From: Paracoccus fistulariae
GTDB taxonomy: Bacteria > Pseudomonadota > Alphaproteobacteria > Rhodobacterales > Rhodobacteraceae
DNA length: 64,000 nucleotides
Direction: 5' to 3'
Assembly: GCF_028553785.1 (NCBI RefSeq)
Contig: NZ_CP067136.1
Coordinates: forward strand, 496,001 to 560,000
The notes under the pieces were generated by a model. The model was not told the origin of the DNA. It was given only the letters and a program-made list of their open reading frames with translations, and did not search any database. Shown piece after piece: positions 1-9,099 of this stretch. Made by a program: the position numbers and the translations under genes. Each line of letters opens with the position of its first letter. Within the stretch, counting starts at the first letter, position 1.

Positions 1-17
1 TCGCGCTGCAGGACTGA

Positions 18-785
18 TCAGTCGCGCAACTCCTTGAGCTGCGTGGACAGATGCGCCTCGGCAAATTCCGAGCGTTTGGGCAGATCGGCGATCAGGATCG
101 CCTCTGCCTTGCCCGCGCTGGCCAAGGCGCGCCCGTCAGGCCCGACGATCAGCGAGCCGCCCCCGAAAGTCAGATCCCCGTCGGCGCCGATATAATTGGC
201 ATAGAGGATGCTGACGGCATTTTCATTTGCCCGCGCGGGAACCAGAAATTCGTTCACATGGCCATAGCCCGCAGGGTTCGCCGTCGGCACCACCAGAATC
301 TCGGCACCCTGCCGTGCCAGCACCCGCGCATGTTCGGGAAATTCGATGTCATAGCAGACCAGCATGCCGATCCGGTGGCCGCGATATTCAAAGACCGGCG
401 GCGTTTCGGCGCCATGCTGAAAACTTTCGCGCTCCATCGGGCCGAAAAGCTGCTTCTTGCGGTAATGGCCGCGCATCGACCCGTCCGCGCCGATGAAAGA
501 GGCGGCGTTATAGACCTTGTCGCCGGACCGTTCGGCCCAGCCGAAGGTGATGGCCAGACCGGCGCTGCGTGCAATCGCGCCGACCTGCTGGATCCATTTT
601 CCCGAAACGGGCTGCGCCTGTTCGCGATGGGCCTCGGGGCGGTTATAGCCCGGCAGGATCAGTTCTGGCACGACCATGATCTCGACGCCAAGCGCGGCCA
701 GATTGCGGGCCACCGGCTCCAGCCAGCCGGGATCGGCGCTGTCGGCGGCGCTGCGGGGCAGTAATTGAAGAAGCGCAACTTTCAT
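18..785 (-). CDS. Carbon-nitrogen hydrolase (nitrilase-fold amidase)
   Basis: Hydrolyses a carbon-nitrogen amide-type bond of an unidentified small molecule in the cytoplasm. The 255-residue protein spans one whole nitrilase-superfamily domain and has the Glu-Lys-Cys triad: E41 in VPELILPGY, K110 in YRKKQLFGP and C144 in CYDIEFPE. The size and the CYDIEFPE context resemble the small aliphatic amidases and R-amidases, but I cannot name the substrate. It lies downstream of a dipeptide-type ABC importer on the same strand, separated by about 100 bp containing a hairpin, so it may be partly co-transcribed and act on an imported amide. The start gives a normal N-terminal beta strand (MKVALLQL) without a signal peptide. 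Confidence 0.85.
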   Translation of the reverse strand: MKVALLQLLPRSAADSADPGWLEPVARNLAALGVEIMVVPELILPGYNRPEAHREQAQPVSGKWIQQVGAIARSAGLAITFGWAERSGDKVYNAASFIGADGSMRGHYRKKQLFGPMERESFQHGAETPPVFEYRGHRIGMLVCYDIEFPEHARVLARQGAEILVVPTANPAGYGHVNEFLVPARANENAVSILYANYIGADGDLTFGGGSLIVGPDGRALASAGKAEAILIADLPKRSEFAEAHLSTQLKELRD

Positions 786-851
786 CGGAACCCAACCAGT
801 TTTCAGGTCAGGATAAGGTGATCAAATTAGTTTGGAAACAGTCTTCTGTGG

Positions 852-880
852 CTCCCCGGCCCGGAGCGCAGGCCGGGGAG
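852..880 (-). terminator. Hairpin after the dpp-type operon
   Basis: A 10-bp perfect GC stem (CTCCCCGGCC pairing with GGCCGGGGAG) with a 9-nt loop lies just past the end of the ATP-binding gene. No T tract follows, so it may be a weak or Rho-assisted terminator that separates the transporter from the amidase gene. Confidence 0.5.
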
Positions 881-886
881 ATGTCG

Positions 887-1726
887 TTACGCCTGTGCCC
901 GTGCGGCCTCACGCTGGGCTACGCGGGCGCGGATCGCGTCGATATTGGTCACCGGGGTCGCCGCGAAAAGCTGGCGGGTATAGGGGTGTTTGGGATCGGC
1001 AAAGACCTCATCCCGGCTGCCCTGTTCCACCGCTTCGCCCTTGTGCATCACCAGCACCTCATCGGCGATATAGCGCACCACCGACAGATCGTGGCTGATG
1101 AAGACATAGGCCAGGTTGAACTCTGTCTGCAGATCCGCCAGCAGGTTCAGCACCTGCGCCTGCACCGACAGATCCAGCGCCGAGACTGGCTCGTCCAGCA
1201 CCAGCAGCGTCGGGTTCAGCATCAACGCCCGCGCAATCGCGATCCGCTGCCGCTGCCCGCCCGAGAACATATGCGGATAGCGGTTATAAACCTCTCGCGG
1301 GAGGCCGACCTTTTCCAGCATCTCTTCGGCGCGCTGACGGCGTTCGGGCCCGGGCACATCGGTGTTCAGCGCCAGCGGCTCGGTCAGCACATCGCCGATC
1401 TTCTGGCGCGGGTTCAGACTGCCATAGGGGTTCTGAAACACCATCTGCACGGTTGACCGCATCTCTCGCGTCGGTTTTTGCGACGCGATATCGACGGGTT
1501 TGCCCTCGATCAGCAATTCGCCCTCGGTCGCGGGGTCGATCAATGCGATGATCCTGGCCAGCGTCGATTTGCCCGAGCCGGATTCCCCCACGATGGCCAG
1601 GGTTTGCCCCCGGCGGACCGAAAAGCTGATCCCCTTGACCGCGCGCACGGTCGAGGCGCTGCGGAACAGGGATCCGGGCACCTCGTAATCGCGGATCAGG
1701 TTGCGGCCCTCTGCGACGACGCTCAT
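887..1726 (-). CDS. Oligo/dipeptide ABC transporter ATP-binding protein (DppF-like)
   Basis: Second ATPase of a peptide-type importer, working on the cytoplasmic side of the membrane. The 279-residue protein shows Walker A (GESGSGKST), the signature LSGGQ variant FSGGQRQRIAIARAL, Walker B (LLVLDEP) and the C-terminal oligopeptide-transporter region with the HPYTRQL motif typical of DppF/OppF. Its start overlaps the stop of the other ATPase by 4 bp, so the two are translationally coupled. The substrate may be a dipeptide, but related systems also carry nickel, opines or glutathione; the sequence does not decide this. Confidence 0.92.
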   Translation of the reverse strand: MSVVAEGRNLIRDYEVPGSLFRSASTVRAVKGISFSVRRGQTLAIVGESGSGKSTLARIIALIDPATEGELLIEGKPVDIASQKPTREMRSTVQMVFQNPYGSLNPRQKIGDVLTEPLALNTDVPGPERRQRAEEMLEKVGLPREVYNRYPHMFSGGQRQRIAIARALMLNPTLLVLDEPVSALDLSVQAQVLNLLADLQTEFNLAYVFISHDLSVVRYIADEVLVMHKGEAVEQGSRDEVFADPKHPYTRQLFAATPVTNIDAIRARVAQREAARAQA

Positions 1727-2571
1727 GCCTGTTCCTCCTCGGCTTCGGGGTTGAAGAAATCGGCCACCGTGGGCAGCCGGTCGCCGGTGGCGTTTTCGGG
1801 CAGCGCCGACAGCAGGGCGCGGGTATAGGCGCTTTGCGGATTTTCGAACAGTGACAGCACGTCTGCCTCTTCCATCTTCCTGCCCTTGTACTGCACCGAC
1901 ACGCGATCCGCCGTTTCGGCCACCACGCCCATGTCATGGGTGATCATGATCAACGCCATGCCGTAATCCTCTTGCAGCTTCAGCAGCAGGTCGAGGATCT
2001 GTTTCTGGATGGTCACATCCAGCGCGGTGGTGGGCTCATCCGCGATCAGCAGGCGCGGATTGGTGGCAATCGCCATGGCGATCATCACCCGCTGGCTCTG
2101 GCCGCCCGACATCTGGTGCGGATAGACCTTCAGCTTCTGTTCGGGGTCGGGGATGCCGACGGCATCGAACAGCTCGATGGTGCGGGCGCGGGCGTCGCGG
2201 CGGCTGAGCCCGACCTTGAAGCGCAGCACCTCTTCGACCTGAAAGCCGACCGTGAAGGACGGGTTCAGCGAGGCGATCGGTTCCTGAAAGATCATGGTGA
2301 TCTCATTGCCGATGATCTGCCGGCGCTGGCGTGCGCTGAGGCGCTGCAGATCCTGCCCGTCGAAGATCATTTCATCGGCGGTGATGGTGGCGGTGTCGGG
2401 CAAAAGCCCCATCACCGCCAGCATCGACACCGATTTGCCCGAGCCGGATTCCCCGACGATGGCCAGCACCTCGCCCTTGTCCACCGTCACGTCGATGCCG
2501 TCGACCGCCTTGAAGCTGCCGGTCGAGGTTGCGAATTCGACGGTCAGGTTCTTGATTGTCAGAATTGCCAT
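1723..2571 (-). CDS. Oligo/dipeptide ABC transporter ATP-binding protein (DppD-like)
   Basis: First ATPase of the importer. The 282-residue protein contains Walker A ([10 protein letters not shown]), Q-loop, signature [15 protein letters not shown], Walker B ([12 protein letters not shown]) and the H-switch ([10 protein letters not shown]). The C-terminus carries the peptide-transporter extension with [10 protein letters not shown]. It follows the permease gene by 6 bp and overlaps the next ATPase by 4 bp, so it belongs to one operon of five genes. The acidic Glu-rich end (PEAEEEQA) is unremarkable. Confidence 0.92.
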   Translation of the reverse strand: MAILTIKNLTVEFATSTGSFKAVDGIDVTVDKGEVLAIVGESGSGKSVSMLAVMGLLPDTATITADEMIFDGQDLQRLSARQRRQIIGNEITMIFQEPIASLNPSFTVGFQVEEVLRFKVGLSRRDARARTIELFDAVGIPDPEQKLKVYPHQMSGGQSQRVMIAMAIATNPRLLIADEPTTALDVTIQKQILDLLLKLQEDYGMALIMITHDMGVVAETADRVSVQYKGRKMEEADVLSLFENPQSAYTRALLSALPENATGDRLPTVADFFNPEAEEEQA

Positions 2572-2577
2572 GATCCG

Positions 2578-3486
2578 TCAGCTCCGCTTCAGTTTCGGGT
2601 CAAAGGCGTCGCGCAGACCGTCGCCCATCAGGTTGATGGCCAGAACCGAGACCAGGATCGCCAGACCCGGGAAGGTCACGACCCATGGCGCGCGGGTGAT
2701 GAATTCGCGCGCTTCGGCCAGCATGGTGCCCCATTCCGGCGCAGGCGGCTGCGCGCCCATGCCCAGAAAGCCCAGGGCCGCCGCATCAAGGATGGCCGAG
2801 GAAAAGGACAGCGTCGCCTGCACGATCAGGGGCGCCAGACAGTTGGGCAGGATGGTCTTGAACATCAACCGCAGATTGCCCGCACCCGCGACCCGGGCCG
2901 CGGTGACATATTCGCGGCGCTTTTCCGACATCACCGCCGCGCGCGTCAGTCGCGCGAAATGCGGCTGATAGACGATGGCGATGGCGATCATGGCATTGGT
3001 CAGCCCCGGCCCCAGCACGGCGACCAGCACCAGCGCCAGCAAGAGCGAGGGGAAGGCCAGGATCACATCCATCACCCGCATGATGACGGTATCGACCCAT
3101 CCGCCGTAAAAGCCCGCGATCAGCCCGATGACGATGCCGCCGACCAATGCGACGCTGACCACGACGATGCCGATGAACAGCGAATATTGGGCGCCAAAGA
3201 TCAGCCGCGACAGCAGATCGCGGCCCACCGCATCGGTGCCCAGCAGGTAATCGGGATTGCCGCCCTCTTGCCAGACCGGCGGCACCAGCAGGGCATCGCG
3301 GAACTGCGTGGCGGGGTTATAGGGTGCCAGGATCGGTGCAAAGATCGCGGTCAGGACCAGCAGCACGAAGACCACAAGCCCGATGACCGCGCCTTTGTTG
3401 CGGCTGAAATAGAACCAGAACTCTTTCAGCATCTGCCGGCGGATCTGACCGCTTGAGAGCTTGGCCGGTGTGGTTGTATCGGTCAT
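2578..3486 (-). CDS. Oligo/dipeptide ABC transporter permease (DppC-like)
   Basis: Inner-membrane permease subunit. The 302-residue protein has the OppC-type N-terminal tail with a first transmembrane helix (GLVVFVLLVLTAIF), a periplasmic loop containing YLLGTDAVGRDLLSRLIFG that is diagnostic of DppC/OppC, and the BPD permease core with an EAA-like loop (YVTAARVAGAGNLRLMF). It overlaps the partner permease by 4 bp. Function as the second pore subunit is secure from the family; the transported compound is not. Confidence 0.92.
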   Translation of the reverse strand: MTDTTTPAKLSSGQIRRQMLKEFWFYFSRNKGAVIGLVVFVLLVLTAIFAPILAPYNPATQFRDALLVPPVWQEGGNPDYLLGTDAVGRDLLSRLIFGAQYSLFIGIVVVSVALVGGIVIGLIAGFYGGWVDTVIMRVMDVILAFPSLLLALVLVAVLGPGLTNAMIAIAIVYQPHFARLTRAAVMSEKRREYVTAARVAGAGNLRLMFKTILPNCLAPLIVQATLSFSSAILDAAALGFLGMGAQPPAPEWGTMLAEAREFITRAPWVVTFPGLAILVSVLAINLMGDGLRDAFDPKLKRS

Positions 3487-4490
3487 TTGTGACGGATCCT
3501 CGGGTTGATGAGACCATAGGTCAGGTCAACGATCAGGTTCACGATCATCACGATCAGCGCGATCATCAGCAGGCCGCTTTGAACCACGGGATAGTCGCGA
3601 CGCGAGATGGAATCGATCATCCACTTGCCGATGCCCGGCCAGGAAAAGATCGTCTCGGTCAGGATCGCACCGGCCATCAGCGCACCGATCTGCAGACCGA
3701 TGGTGGTGATGACGGGGATCATCGCGTTGCGCAGGGCGTGGATGCCCACGACGCGGCGGGGCGCCAGGCCCTTGGCGCGGGCGGTGCGGACGTAATCCTC
3801 GCCCATGACCTCCAGCATGGCGGAGCGTGTCTGCCGCGCGATCACCGCCAGCGGGATCGTCGCCAGCACGATGGCCGGCAGGATCAGGTGCGACACGGCC
3901 GAGCGGAAGGCGCCTTCCTGACCCGACAGCAGGCTGTCGATCAGCATGAAGCCCGTCACCGGCTGGACATAATACAGCAGCGATATCCGACCCGAGACCG
4001 GCGTCCAGCCCAGATGGCCCGAGAAGAAGATGATCAGCAGCAGGCCCCACCAGAAGATCGGCATCGAATAGCCGATCAGCGCGCCCGCCATCGAGATCTG
4101 GTCGAACCAGGATCCGCGCTTGATGGCGGCCATGACGCCGATGGGAATCCCCAGCAGCGCGGCCAGCGTGATGGCGACCAACCCCAGTTCCACCGTGGCC
4201 GGGAACAGCGCCATGAATTCGTCCAGAACCGGCTTTTTGGTGATCAGCGAGGTGCCAAGATCGCCCTGCAGCAGATTGCCCAGATATGTCAGATATTGTT
4301 GCCAGACGGGCTTGTCGAAGCCCAGCTGTTCGCTGATCGCCGCATAGCGTTCAGGCGAAACACCCCGTTCGCCCGCCATCAGCAGCACCGGATCGCCTGG
4401 CAATAACCGAATAAAGCCAAAGGCCACGATCGTGATCCCGATAAAGGTGGGGATCAGATAGAGCAGTTTAGAAATGATGAATTTGAACAT
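3483..4490 (-). CDS. Oligo/dipeptide ABC transporter permease (DppB-like)
   Basis: Inner-membrane permease subunit of 335 residues. It starts with the DppB/OppB-type first helix (LLYLIPTFIGITIVAFGFIRLLPGDP), then a periplasmic region and the BPD core with the EAA-type loop (DYVRTARAKGLAPRRVV). The motif FIRLLPGDP is characteristic of this subunit. It is the first permease after the binding protein gene, with an 81-bp gap that holds a strong hairpin, a usual way to keep binding protein in excess over membrane subunits. Confidence 0.92.
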   Translation of the reverse strand: MFKFIISKLLYLIPTFIGITIVAFGFIRLLPGDPVLLMAGERGVSPERYAAISEQLGFDKPVWQQYLTYLGNLLQGDLGTSLITKKPVLDEFMALFPATVELGLVAITLAALLGIPIGVMAAIKRGSWFDQISMAGALIGYSMPIFWWGLLLIIFFSGHLGWTPVSGRISLLYYVQPVTGFMLIDSLLSGQEGAFRSAVSHLILPAIVLATIPLAVIARQTRSAMLEVMGEDYVRTARAKGLAPRRVVGIHALRNAMIPVITTIGLQIGALMAGAILTETIFSWPGIGKWMIDSISRRDYPVVQSGLLMIALIVMIVNLIVDLTYGLINPRIRHK

Positions 4491-4506
4491 CGCATCCTAG
4501 CCCAAA

Positions 4507-4543
4507 GGGCCGCGAAAGTGCGGTTTTTCCTCTTTCGCGGCCC
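4507..4543 (-). terminator. Intercistronic hairpin between dppA-like and dppB-like genes
   Basis: A perfect 12-bp stem (GGGCCGCGAAAG with CTTTCGCGGCCC, 13-nt loop) lies between the binding-protein stop and the first permease start; on the minus strand it is followed by TTTGGG. It should act as a partial terminator or as a 3' stabiliser of the binding-protein mRNA. The role is inferred from position. Confidence 0.65.
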
Positions 4544-4571
4544 CAGTGATGTTACAGGAAGATGGCGGCTA

Positions 4572-6170
4572 TTACTCGGTCAGATCCACCGTGCCGAAGG
4601 CATAATCGCCAAGCGGGGACTGATGGAAGCCGGTCACGTTCTTGCGCATCGGGACATATTGCGTCGAATGCGCCAGCGTGGCCCAGGGCGCCTGCTCCTT
4701 GAAGATCACCTGTGCCTGCTCGTACAGCTTGGTGCGCTCTTCGACATCGCTGGTGGCCTTGGCCTGTGCCAGCAGATCCGAGAATTCTTCATTGCACCAG
4801 AATGCACGGTTGGCCCCGCCTTCGGTGGCGCTGGCGCAGGACAGAAGCACCGACAGGAAGTTGTCGGGATCGCCGTTATCGCCGGTCCAGCCCAGGATGA
4901 CGGCACCCTTGCGGTCGGCTTCCATCGATTTGGCCAGATATTCGCCCCATTCATAGGACACGATCTCGGCATTCACGCCGATCTTGGCAAAGTCAGCCTG
5001 CATCATTTCGGCTGCGCGGCGGGCGTTGGGCATATAGGGACGCTGCACCGGCATCGCCCAGATCTCCATCGACAGATCGGTGACGCCTTCCTCTTCCAGC
5101 ATCATCTTGGCGGCTTCGATATCCAGCCCGTCATCCTCGATGGCGTCGTTATAGCTCCACATGGTTGGCGGAAGCGGGTTCTTGGCCACCTCGGCGCTGC
5201 CTTGGAACACGCCTTCGATCAGCGCCTCCTTGTCGATGGCCATGTTCAGCGCCTTGCGGACCTTGGGATTGTCGAAGGGCGCGACGGTAGTGTTATAGGC
5301 CAGATAGCCGACGTTCAGGCCCGGCTGTTCGTCCATCTTCAGATCGGGGTTGTCGCGGATCATGTCCAGATCGGCCGGCGAGGGGTAGGGCATCAGGTGG
5401 CATTCACCCGCGCTCAGCTTTTGCAGGCGGACCGAGGCGTCGGGCGTGATCGCGAAGACCAGATCGTCGATCTTGGGCGCTTCGCCCCAGTAATCGGGGT
5501 TCTTCTTGTAGCGGATCACGGCGTCTTTCTGATAGGCCACGAACTGGAACGGCCCGGTCCCGATGGGATTGTTGTTCAGATCTTCGCGCGTGCCTGCTTC
5601 GGCAAGCTGGTCGGCATATTCCTTCGAAGCGATCGACACGAAGGGCATGGCGAGGTTGGCGATAAAGGGGGCCTCGGGCGTGGTCAGCGTGATCTTGACG
5701 GTGTAATCATCCACCTTCTCGATCTTCTCGATCAGCTTGTCCATCGACATCGAGCTGTAATATTCATAGGTCAGGCCCGGAATATACTGGTGCCATTCAC
5801 TGTCGGTATCTGCCTGACGGGTCAGGCTGAAAATCACGTCATCCGCGTTGAAATCACGGCTGGGCGTGAATTTGTCATTGCTGTGAAACTTGACGCCCTT
5901 GCGTAGATTGAAGGTGTATTCCTTGCCATCTTCCGACACTTCCCAGCTTTCGGCCAGGCCGGGCTCGACCTCGGTGGTGCCGGGTTTGAATTGGGCAAGA
6001 CGGTTGTAGATGGTATGGGCCGCGGCATCGAATGTGGTGCCCGAGGTATAAGGCGCAGGATCGAAGCCCTCGGGCGATCCTTCCGAGCAATAAACAAAGG
6101 TCTTGGCCGACAGCGGAGCAGCCGCGATCAGTGCAAAAGCTGATGCAGTCATCAAGGTGCGAATTTTCAA
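4572..6170 (-). CDS. Peptide-type ABC transporter substrate-binding protein (DppA-like, SBP family 5)
   Basis: Periplasmic receptor of the importer. The 532-residue protein has a Sec signal peptide (about residues 1-22, ending APLSAKT) and the SBP_bac_5 architecture, including the family motif around AESWEVSEDGKEYTFNLRKG and the C-terminal lobe with NNPIGTGPFQF and DPDNFLS. The YCSEGSPEGFDPA start of the mature chain and two-Cys pair (LLSCASATEGGANRAFWC) are typical of dipeptide and haem-binding DppA proteins. A good ribosome site (GGGAGG) lies before the ATG. It heads the five-gene operon. Ligand could be dipeptides, haem or 5-aminolevulinate, as known for DppA. Confidence 0.92.
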   Translation of the reverse strand: MKIRTLMTASAFALIAAAPLSAKTFVYCSEGSPEGFDPAPYTSGTTFDAAAHTIYNRLAQFKPGTTEVEPGLAESWEVSEDGKEYTFNLRKGVKFHSNDKFTPSRDFNADDVIFSLTRQADTDSEWHQYIPGLTYEYYSSMSMDKLIEKIEKVDDYTVKITLTTPEAPFIANLAMPFVSIASKEYADQLAEAGTREDLNNNPIGTGPFQFVAYQKDAVIRYKKNPDYWGEAPKIDDLVFAITPDASVRLQKLSAGECHLMPYPSPADLDMIRDNPDLKMDEQPGLNVGYLAYNTTVAPFDNPKVRKALNMAIDKEALIEGVFQGSAEVAKNPLPPTMWSYNDAIEDDGLDIEAAKMMLEEEGVTDLSMEIWAMPVQRPYMPNARRAAEMMQADFAKIGVNAEIVSYEWGEYLAKSMEADRKGAVILGWTGDNGDPDNFLSVLLSCASATEGGANRAFWCNEEFSDLLAQAKATSDVEERTKLYEQAQVIFKEQAPWATLAHSTQYVPMRKNVTGFHQSPLGDYAFGTVDLTE

Positions 6171-6556
6171 GTTACCCTCCCAGGTATTGTTTTTTTTACG
6201 TCAGCAAAAGCTGGCGCGAAGTGCTCAGAATGTGGGGTAAAGGCAAAAATGGTGCAAGTAAAAACCGGACAGGAATGTTGACTTAATCCGCAATTTGGAC
6301 GGATGATTGCGCAAACAATTCAGGCGGATGCCGACAAAACCCATTAGACTCAAGGACAACCGCCTGCGGTAACGGCGGCGAAGAAAGTGATCCTTGCGGT
6401 TGCATTCCGGACGCCACCCGGCCCGATTGCAAAGACCACACCCCGCACACGGCCCGCGCAAGGCAGCGTGCCGCCGCGAAAACGCAGCCTGTGGCGGGCC
6501 AACAAGGGCGAAGATGCCGCGTCAGCAGCGGATGACGAATGCAACCGGGGTGGGGA
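6171..6556. other. Intergenic stretch upstream of the dppA-like gene
   Basis: About 390 bp without a convincing gene. The half next to dppA is AT-rich and must hold the operon promoter, but I see no clear -35/-10 pair. The half near the tRNA is GC-rich and contains nothing I recognise. Confidence 0.5.
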
Positions 6557-6632
6557 TGGTAGGCCCGGAGGGACTCGAACCCCCAACCAAGGCGTTATGA
6601 GCGCCCTGCTCTGACCATTGAGCTACAGGCCC
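6557..6632 (-). tRNA. tRNA with CAU anticodon, probably tRNA-Ile2 (lysidine type), otherwise tRNA-Met
   Basis: A full cloverleaf reads from the minus strand: acceptor GGGCCTG with CGGGCCT, D arm GCTCAATGGTCAGAGC, anticodon loop CTCATAA and T arm GGGTTCGAGTCCC, with an encoded CCA. The anticodon is CAU. Alphaproteobacterial elongator tRNA-Met usually has another acceptor (GGCGGGG), and this acceptor plus the GGGCG anticodon stem look more like the tRNA that TilS converts to read AUA. The identity is from memory of relatives, so it stays open. Confidence 0.85.
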
Positions 6633-6783
6633 ATCAACAGTCCCGACCTGACTAGACAGACGGGCAGGGCCGGTCAAGTGGAACCGCAGATTGCGGCTGT
6701 GGATCGCCCCTGCCTGCATCGCGTGATTGCCAGATCGCGGGGCTTGCGGTATCGGGTGCCTGACTCAGAAACAGGGGGTGCCG

Positions 6784-7830
6784 ATGACCGAGCGCAGGAA
6801 CGGTCTGTCTTATGCCGAGGCAGGTGTTGATATCGATGCGGGCAATGCGCTGGTAGAGCGGATCAAGCCGGCCGCGGCAGCGACCCGGCGTCCGGGTGTG
6901 ATGGATGCGCTTGGCGGTTTCGGCGCGCTGTTCGATCCGCGCGCGGCAGGTTTCGACGACCCGGTGCTGGTCGCGGCGACCGATGGCGTGGGCACCAAGC
7001 TGCGGATCGCAATCGACACCGGCCATCTGGATGGGATCGGTCAGGATCTGGTTGCGATGTGCGTCAACGACCTGGTCTGTCAGGGTGCAGAGCCGCTGTT
7101 TTTCCTTGATTATTTCGCGACGGGCAAGCTGTCCGTCGACGAAGGCGCGCGGGTTGTGGAGGGCATCGCGCGCGGCTGTACGGCGGCGGGTTGCGCGCTG
7201 ATCGGCGGTGAAACGGCCGAGATGCCGGGCATGTATCACGATGGCGATTTCGATCTGGCGGGTTTTGCGGTCGGCGCCATGCAGCGCGGCACGGCGCTGC
7301 CTGCGGGCGTGGCCAAGGGGGATGTGCTGCTGGGCCTCGCCTCCGACGGGGTGCATTCCAACGGCTATTCGCTGGTGCGCAAGGTGGCCGAACGTGCCGG
7401 GCTGGGATGGGCCGATGCCGCACCCTTTGCCGATCAGACCCTGGGTCAGGCGCTGCTGGTGCCGACGCGGCTTTATGTCAAACCGGCGCTGGCCGCGATC
7501 CGCGCGGGGGGCGTGCATGCGCTGGCCCATATCACTGGCGGCGGGCTGACCGAAAACCTGCCCCGCGTCCTGCCCAAGGATCTGGGGGCCGAGATCGATC
7601 TGGGCGCATGGCAATTGCCGCCCGTCTTCCGCTGGCTGTCCGAGGCCGGTGGGATCGAGACGGCAGAGATGCTGAAGACCTTCAACAGCGGTATCGGCAT
7701 GATCCTTGTCGTCGCGGCGGATCGCGCGGATGCGGTCGCGGCGCTGTTGCAGCAAGAGGGCGAGACCGTCACCCGTCTGGGTCAGGTCACCGAAGGGTCG
7801 GGCGTCCGCTACAGCGGGACGCTTGCGTGA
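6784..7830 (+). CDS. purM: Phosphoribosylformylglycinamidine cyclo-ligase
   Basis: Fifth step of purine synthesis: ATP-dependent closure of FGAM to AIR in the cytoplasm. The 348-residue protein has the AIRS features: the start [20 protein letters not shown], the ATP site [10 protein letters not shown], the phosphate loop [11 protein letters not shown] and the C-terminal domain motif [17 protein letters not shown] chose the ATG preceded by a GGGGG ribosome site; an in-frame upstream start would add 19 unrelated residues. The stop overlaps the GTG of purN (GTGA), so both are co-translated. Confidence 0.97.
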   Translation: MTERRNGLSYAEAGVDIDAGNALVERIKPAAAATRRPGVMDALGGFGALFDPRAAGFDDPVLVAATDGVGTKLRIAIDTGHLDGIGQDLVAMCVNDLVCQGAEPLFFLDYFATGKLSVDEGARVVEGIARGCTAAGCALIGGETAEMPGMYHDGDFDLAGFAVGAMQRGTALPAGVAKGDVLLGLASDGVHSNGYSLVRKVAERAGLGWADAAPFADQTLGQALLVPTRLYVKPALAAIRAGGVHALAHITGGGLTENLPRVLPKDLGAEIDLGAWQLPPVFRWLSEAGGIETAEMLKTFNSGIGMILVVAADRADAVAALLQQEGETVTRLGQVTEGSGVRYSGTLA

Positions 7831-8414
7831 AACGCGTCGCGATCCTGATTTCCGGCGGCGGGTCGAACATGGTTCGGCTGGTCGAGGATATGGCGGGGGA
7901 TCATCCCTGCCAGCCGGTTCTTGTGGCCTCGAATGATCCGGATGCGGGCGGGCTGGCCAAGGCGGCTGCCATGGGCCTGCCTACGGCGGCGGTCGATCAC
8001 CGCGCCTATCGCGGCGACCGGGCGGGCTTCGAGGCCGCCTTGCTGGAACCGATTCTGGCAGTCAGACCCGATATCATTTGTCTGGCGGGCTTCATGCGCA
8101 TTCTGACGCCCGATTTCGTGGAGCGCTTTCAGGGGCGGATGCTGAATATCCACCCCTCGCTGCTGCCGAAATATACCGGGCTGCACACCCATGCCCGCGC
8201 CATCGAGGCAGGCGATGCCGAGGCCGGCGCCACGGTGCATCTGGTGATCCCGGATCTGGATGCGGGGCCGATTCTGGGGCAGGCGCGGGTGCCGATCATG
8301 CCGGGCGACACGGCTGACAGGCTGGCCGCGCGGGTGCTGATCCGCGAACATCAGCTTTACCCCGCCGTGCTGCGGCGCTTCGCAAGCGGCGATCAGACGC
8401 CGCTTTACCTGTAA
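7827..8414 (+). CDS. purN: Phosphoribosylglycinamide formyltransferase
   Basis: Transfers the formyl group of 10-formyl-THF to GAR in purine synthesis. The protein of 195 residues starts at a GTG that overlaps the purM stop and shows the family pattern: [14 protein letters not shown] at the N-terminus, the folate and catalytic region [13 protein letters not shown], and [32 protein letters not shown] with the catalytic His and Asp. Coupled expression with purM is the usual arrangement. Confidence 0.97.
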   Translation: MKRVAILISGGGSNMVRLVEDMAGDHPCQPVLVASNDPDAGGLAKAAAMGLPTAAVDHRAYRGDRAGFEAALLEPILAVRPDIICLAGFMRILTPDFVERFQGRMLNIHPSLLPKYTGLHTHARAIEAGDAEAGATVHLVIPDLDAGPILGQARVPIMPGDTADRLAARVLIREHQLYPAVLRRFASGDQTPLYL

Positions 8415-8424
8415 GCCGCAGAGC

Positions 8425-9030
8425 CTATCCCCACAGGGTGGACAGCGCGGCGACCGGATCGTCGCCGGTCCAGATTTCCGGGCCGATGGCGATGAAATCC
8501 GACACCGGCGACAATTGCCGGATCAGATCGCGGGTGATCGCGCCCTCGGCCACGACGGGCAGTTCGATCATCTCAGACCACCACTGGAACAGATCGAGCG
8601 AGGCAGGCTCGCCTCGCCCAAGCGCCGTATCGCCGACCGGGCCAAAGCTGACGTAATCGGCCCCTGCCTCGCCCGCCGTCATGCCGTCATGGCGCGAGGA
8701 TCCGCAGAACGCGCCGACAATCGCATCCGTGCCCAGTTCCTTGCGCGCCTCGCGCACGCCACGGGTGCCGTCGGTCAGGTGGATCCCGTCCAGCCCGTGC
8801 CGTTGCGCCAGTCGAAGATGGTCGTCGATCACCACGGCCACGTCGCGCTGATGGGCGATCTCGCGGTACAGATCGGCCAGCCGGCCCAGCTCATCCTCTT
8901 CCGCGCCGCCGCGAATGCGCAGGCAGGCCACCGCAAAGCGGTCCATCACCTCGGACAAAAGCGGCGCAAGGGTCGAGGCCTGCGCGCCTGTCGGGGTCAT
9001 AAGGTAAAGTTGCGGTGCGTCCGTCATCAA
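8425..9030 (-). CDS. Thiamine phosphate synthase/TenI-family protein
   Basis: A 201-residue TIM barrel of the ThiE/TenI family. Visible parts are the first strand QLYLMTP, the VVIDDHLRLAQRHGLDGIHLTD stretch that corresponds to the pyrophosphate site (ND-x-x-x-A in true ThiE), GAFCGSSRHDGMTAGEAGADYVSFGPV, and the late Gly-rich strands VVAEGAI and FIAIGPEIW. The canonical GxSxH loop is altered to CGSSRH, and no thi gene is adjacent, so real thiamine phosphate synthase activity is unproven; a paralogue of unknown function is possible. It converges on purN with an 11-bp gap. Confidence 0.7.
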   Translation of the reverse strand: MMTDAPQLYLMTPTGAQASTLAPLLSEVMDRFAVACLRIRGGAEEDELGRLADLYREIAHQRDVAVVIDDHLRLAQRHGLDGIHLTDGTRGVREARKELGTDAIVGAFCGSSRHDGMTAGEAGADYVSFGPVGDTALGRGEPASLDLFQWWSEMIELPVVAEGAITRDLIRQLSPVSDFIAIGPEIWTGDDPVAALSTLWG

Positions 9031-9099
9031 TGATCTCCGTCTTTAGACAGCAAATAGCGCAGCTTGCCGCGCGCGACCAGACGGACTATGCGGCAGGGC

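Noticed and set aside
1936..3456. A 506-codon open frame on the plus strand
   Set aside because: Runs against the dppD-like and dppC-like genes, which show complete ABC transporter motifs.
6557..6632. Integration site at the CAU tRNA
   Set aside because: No integrase or duplicated tRNA end nearby; the flanking genes are housekeeping or transport genes.
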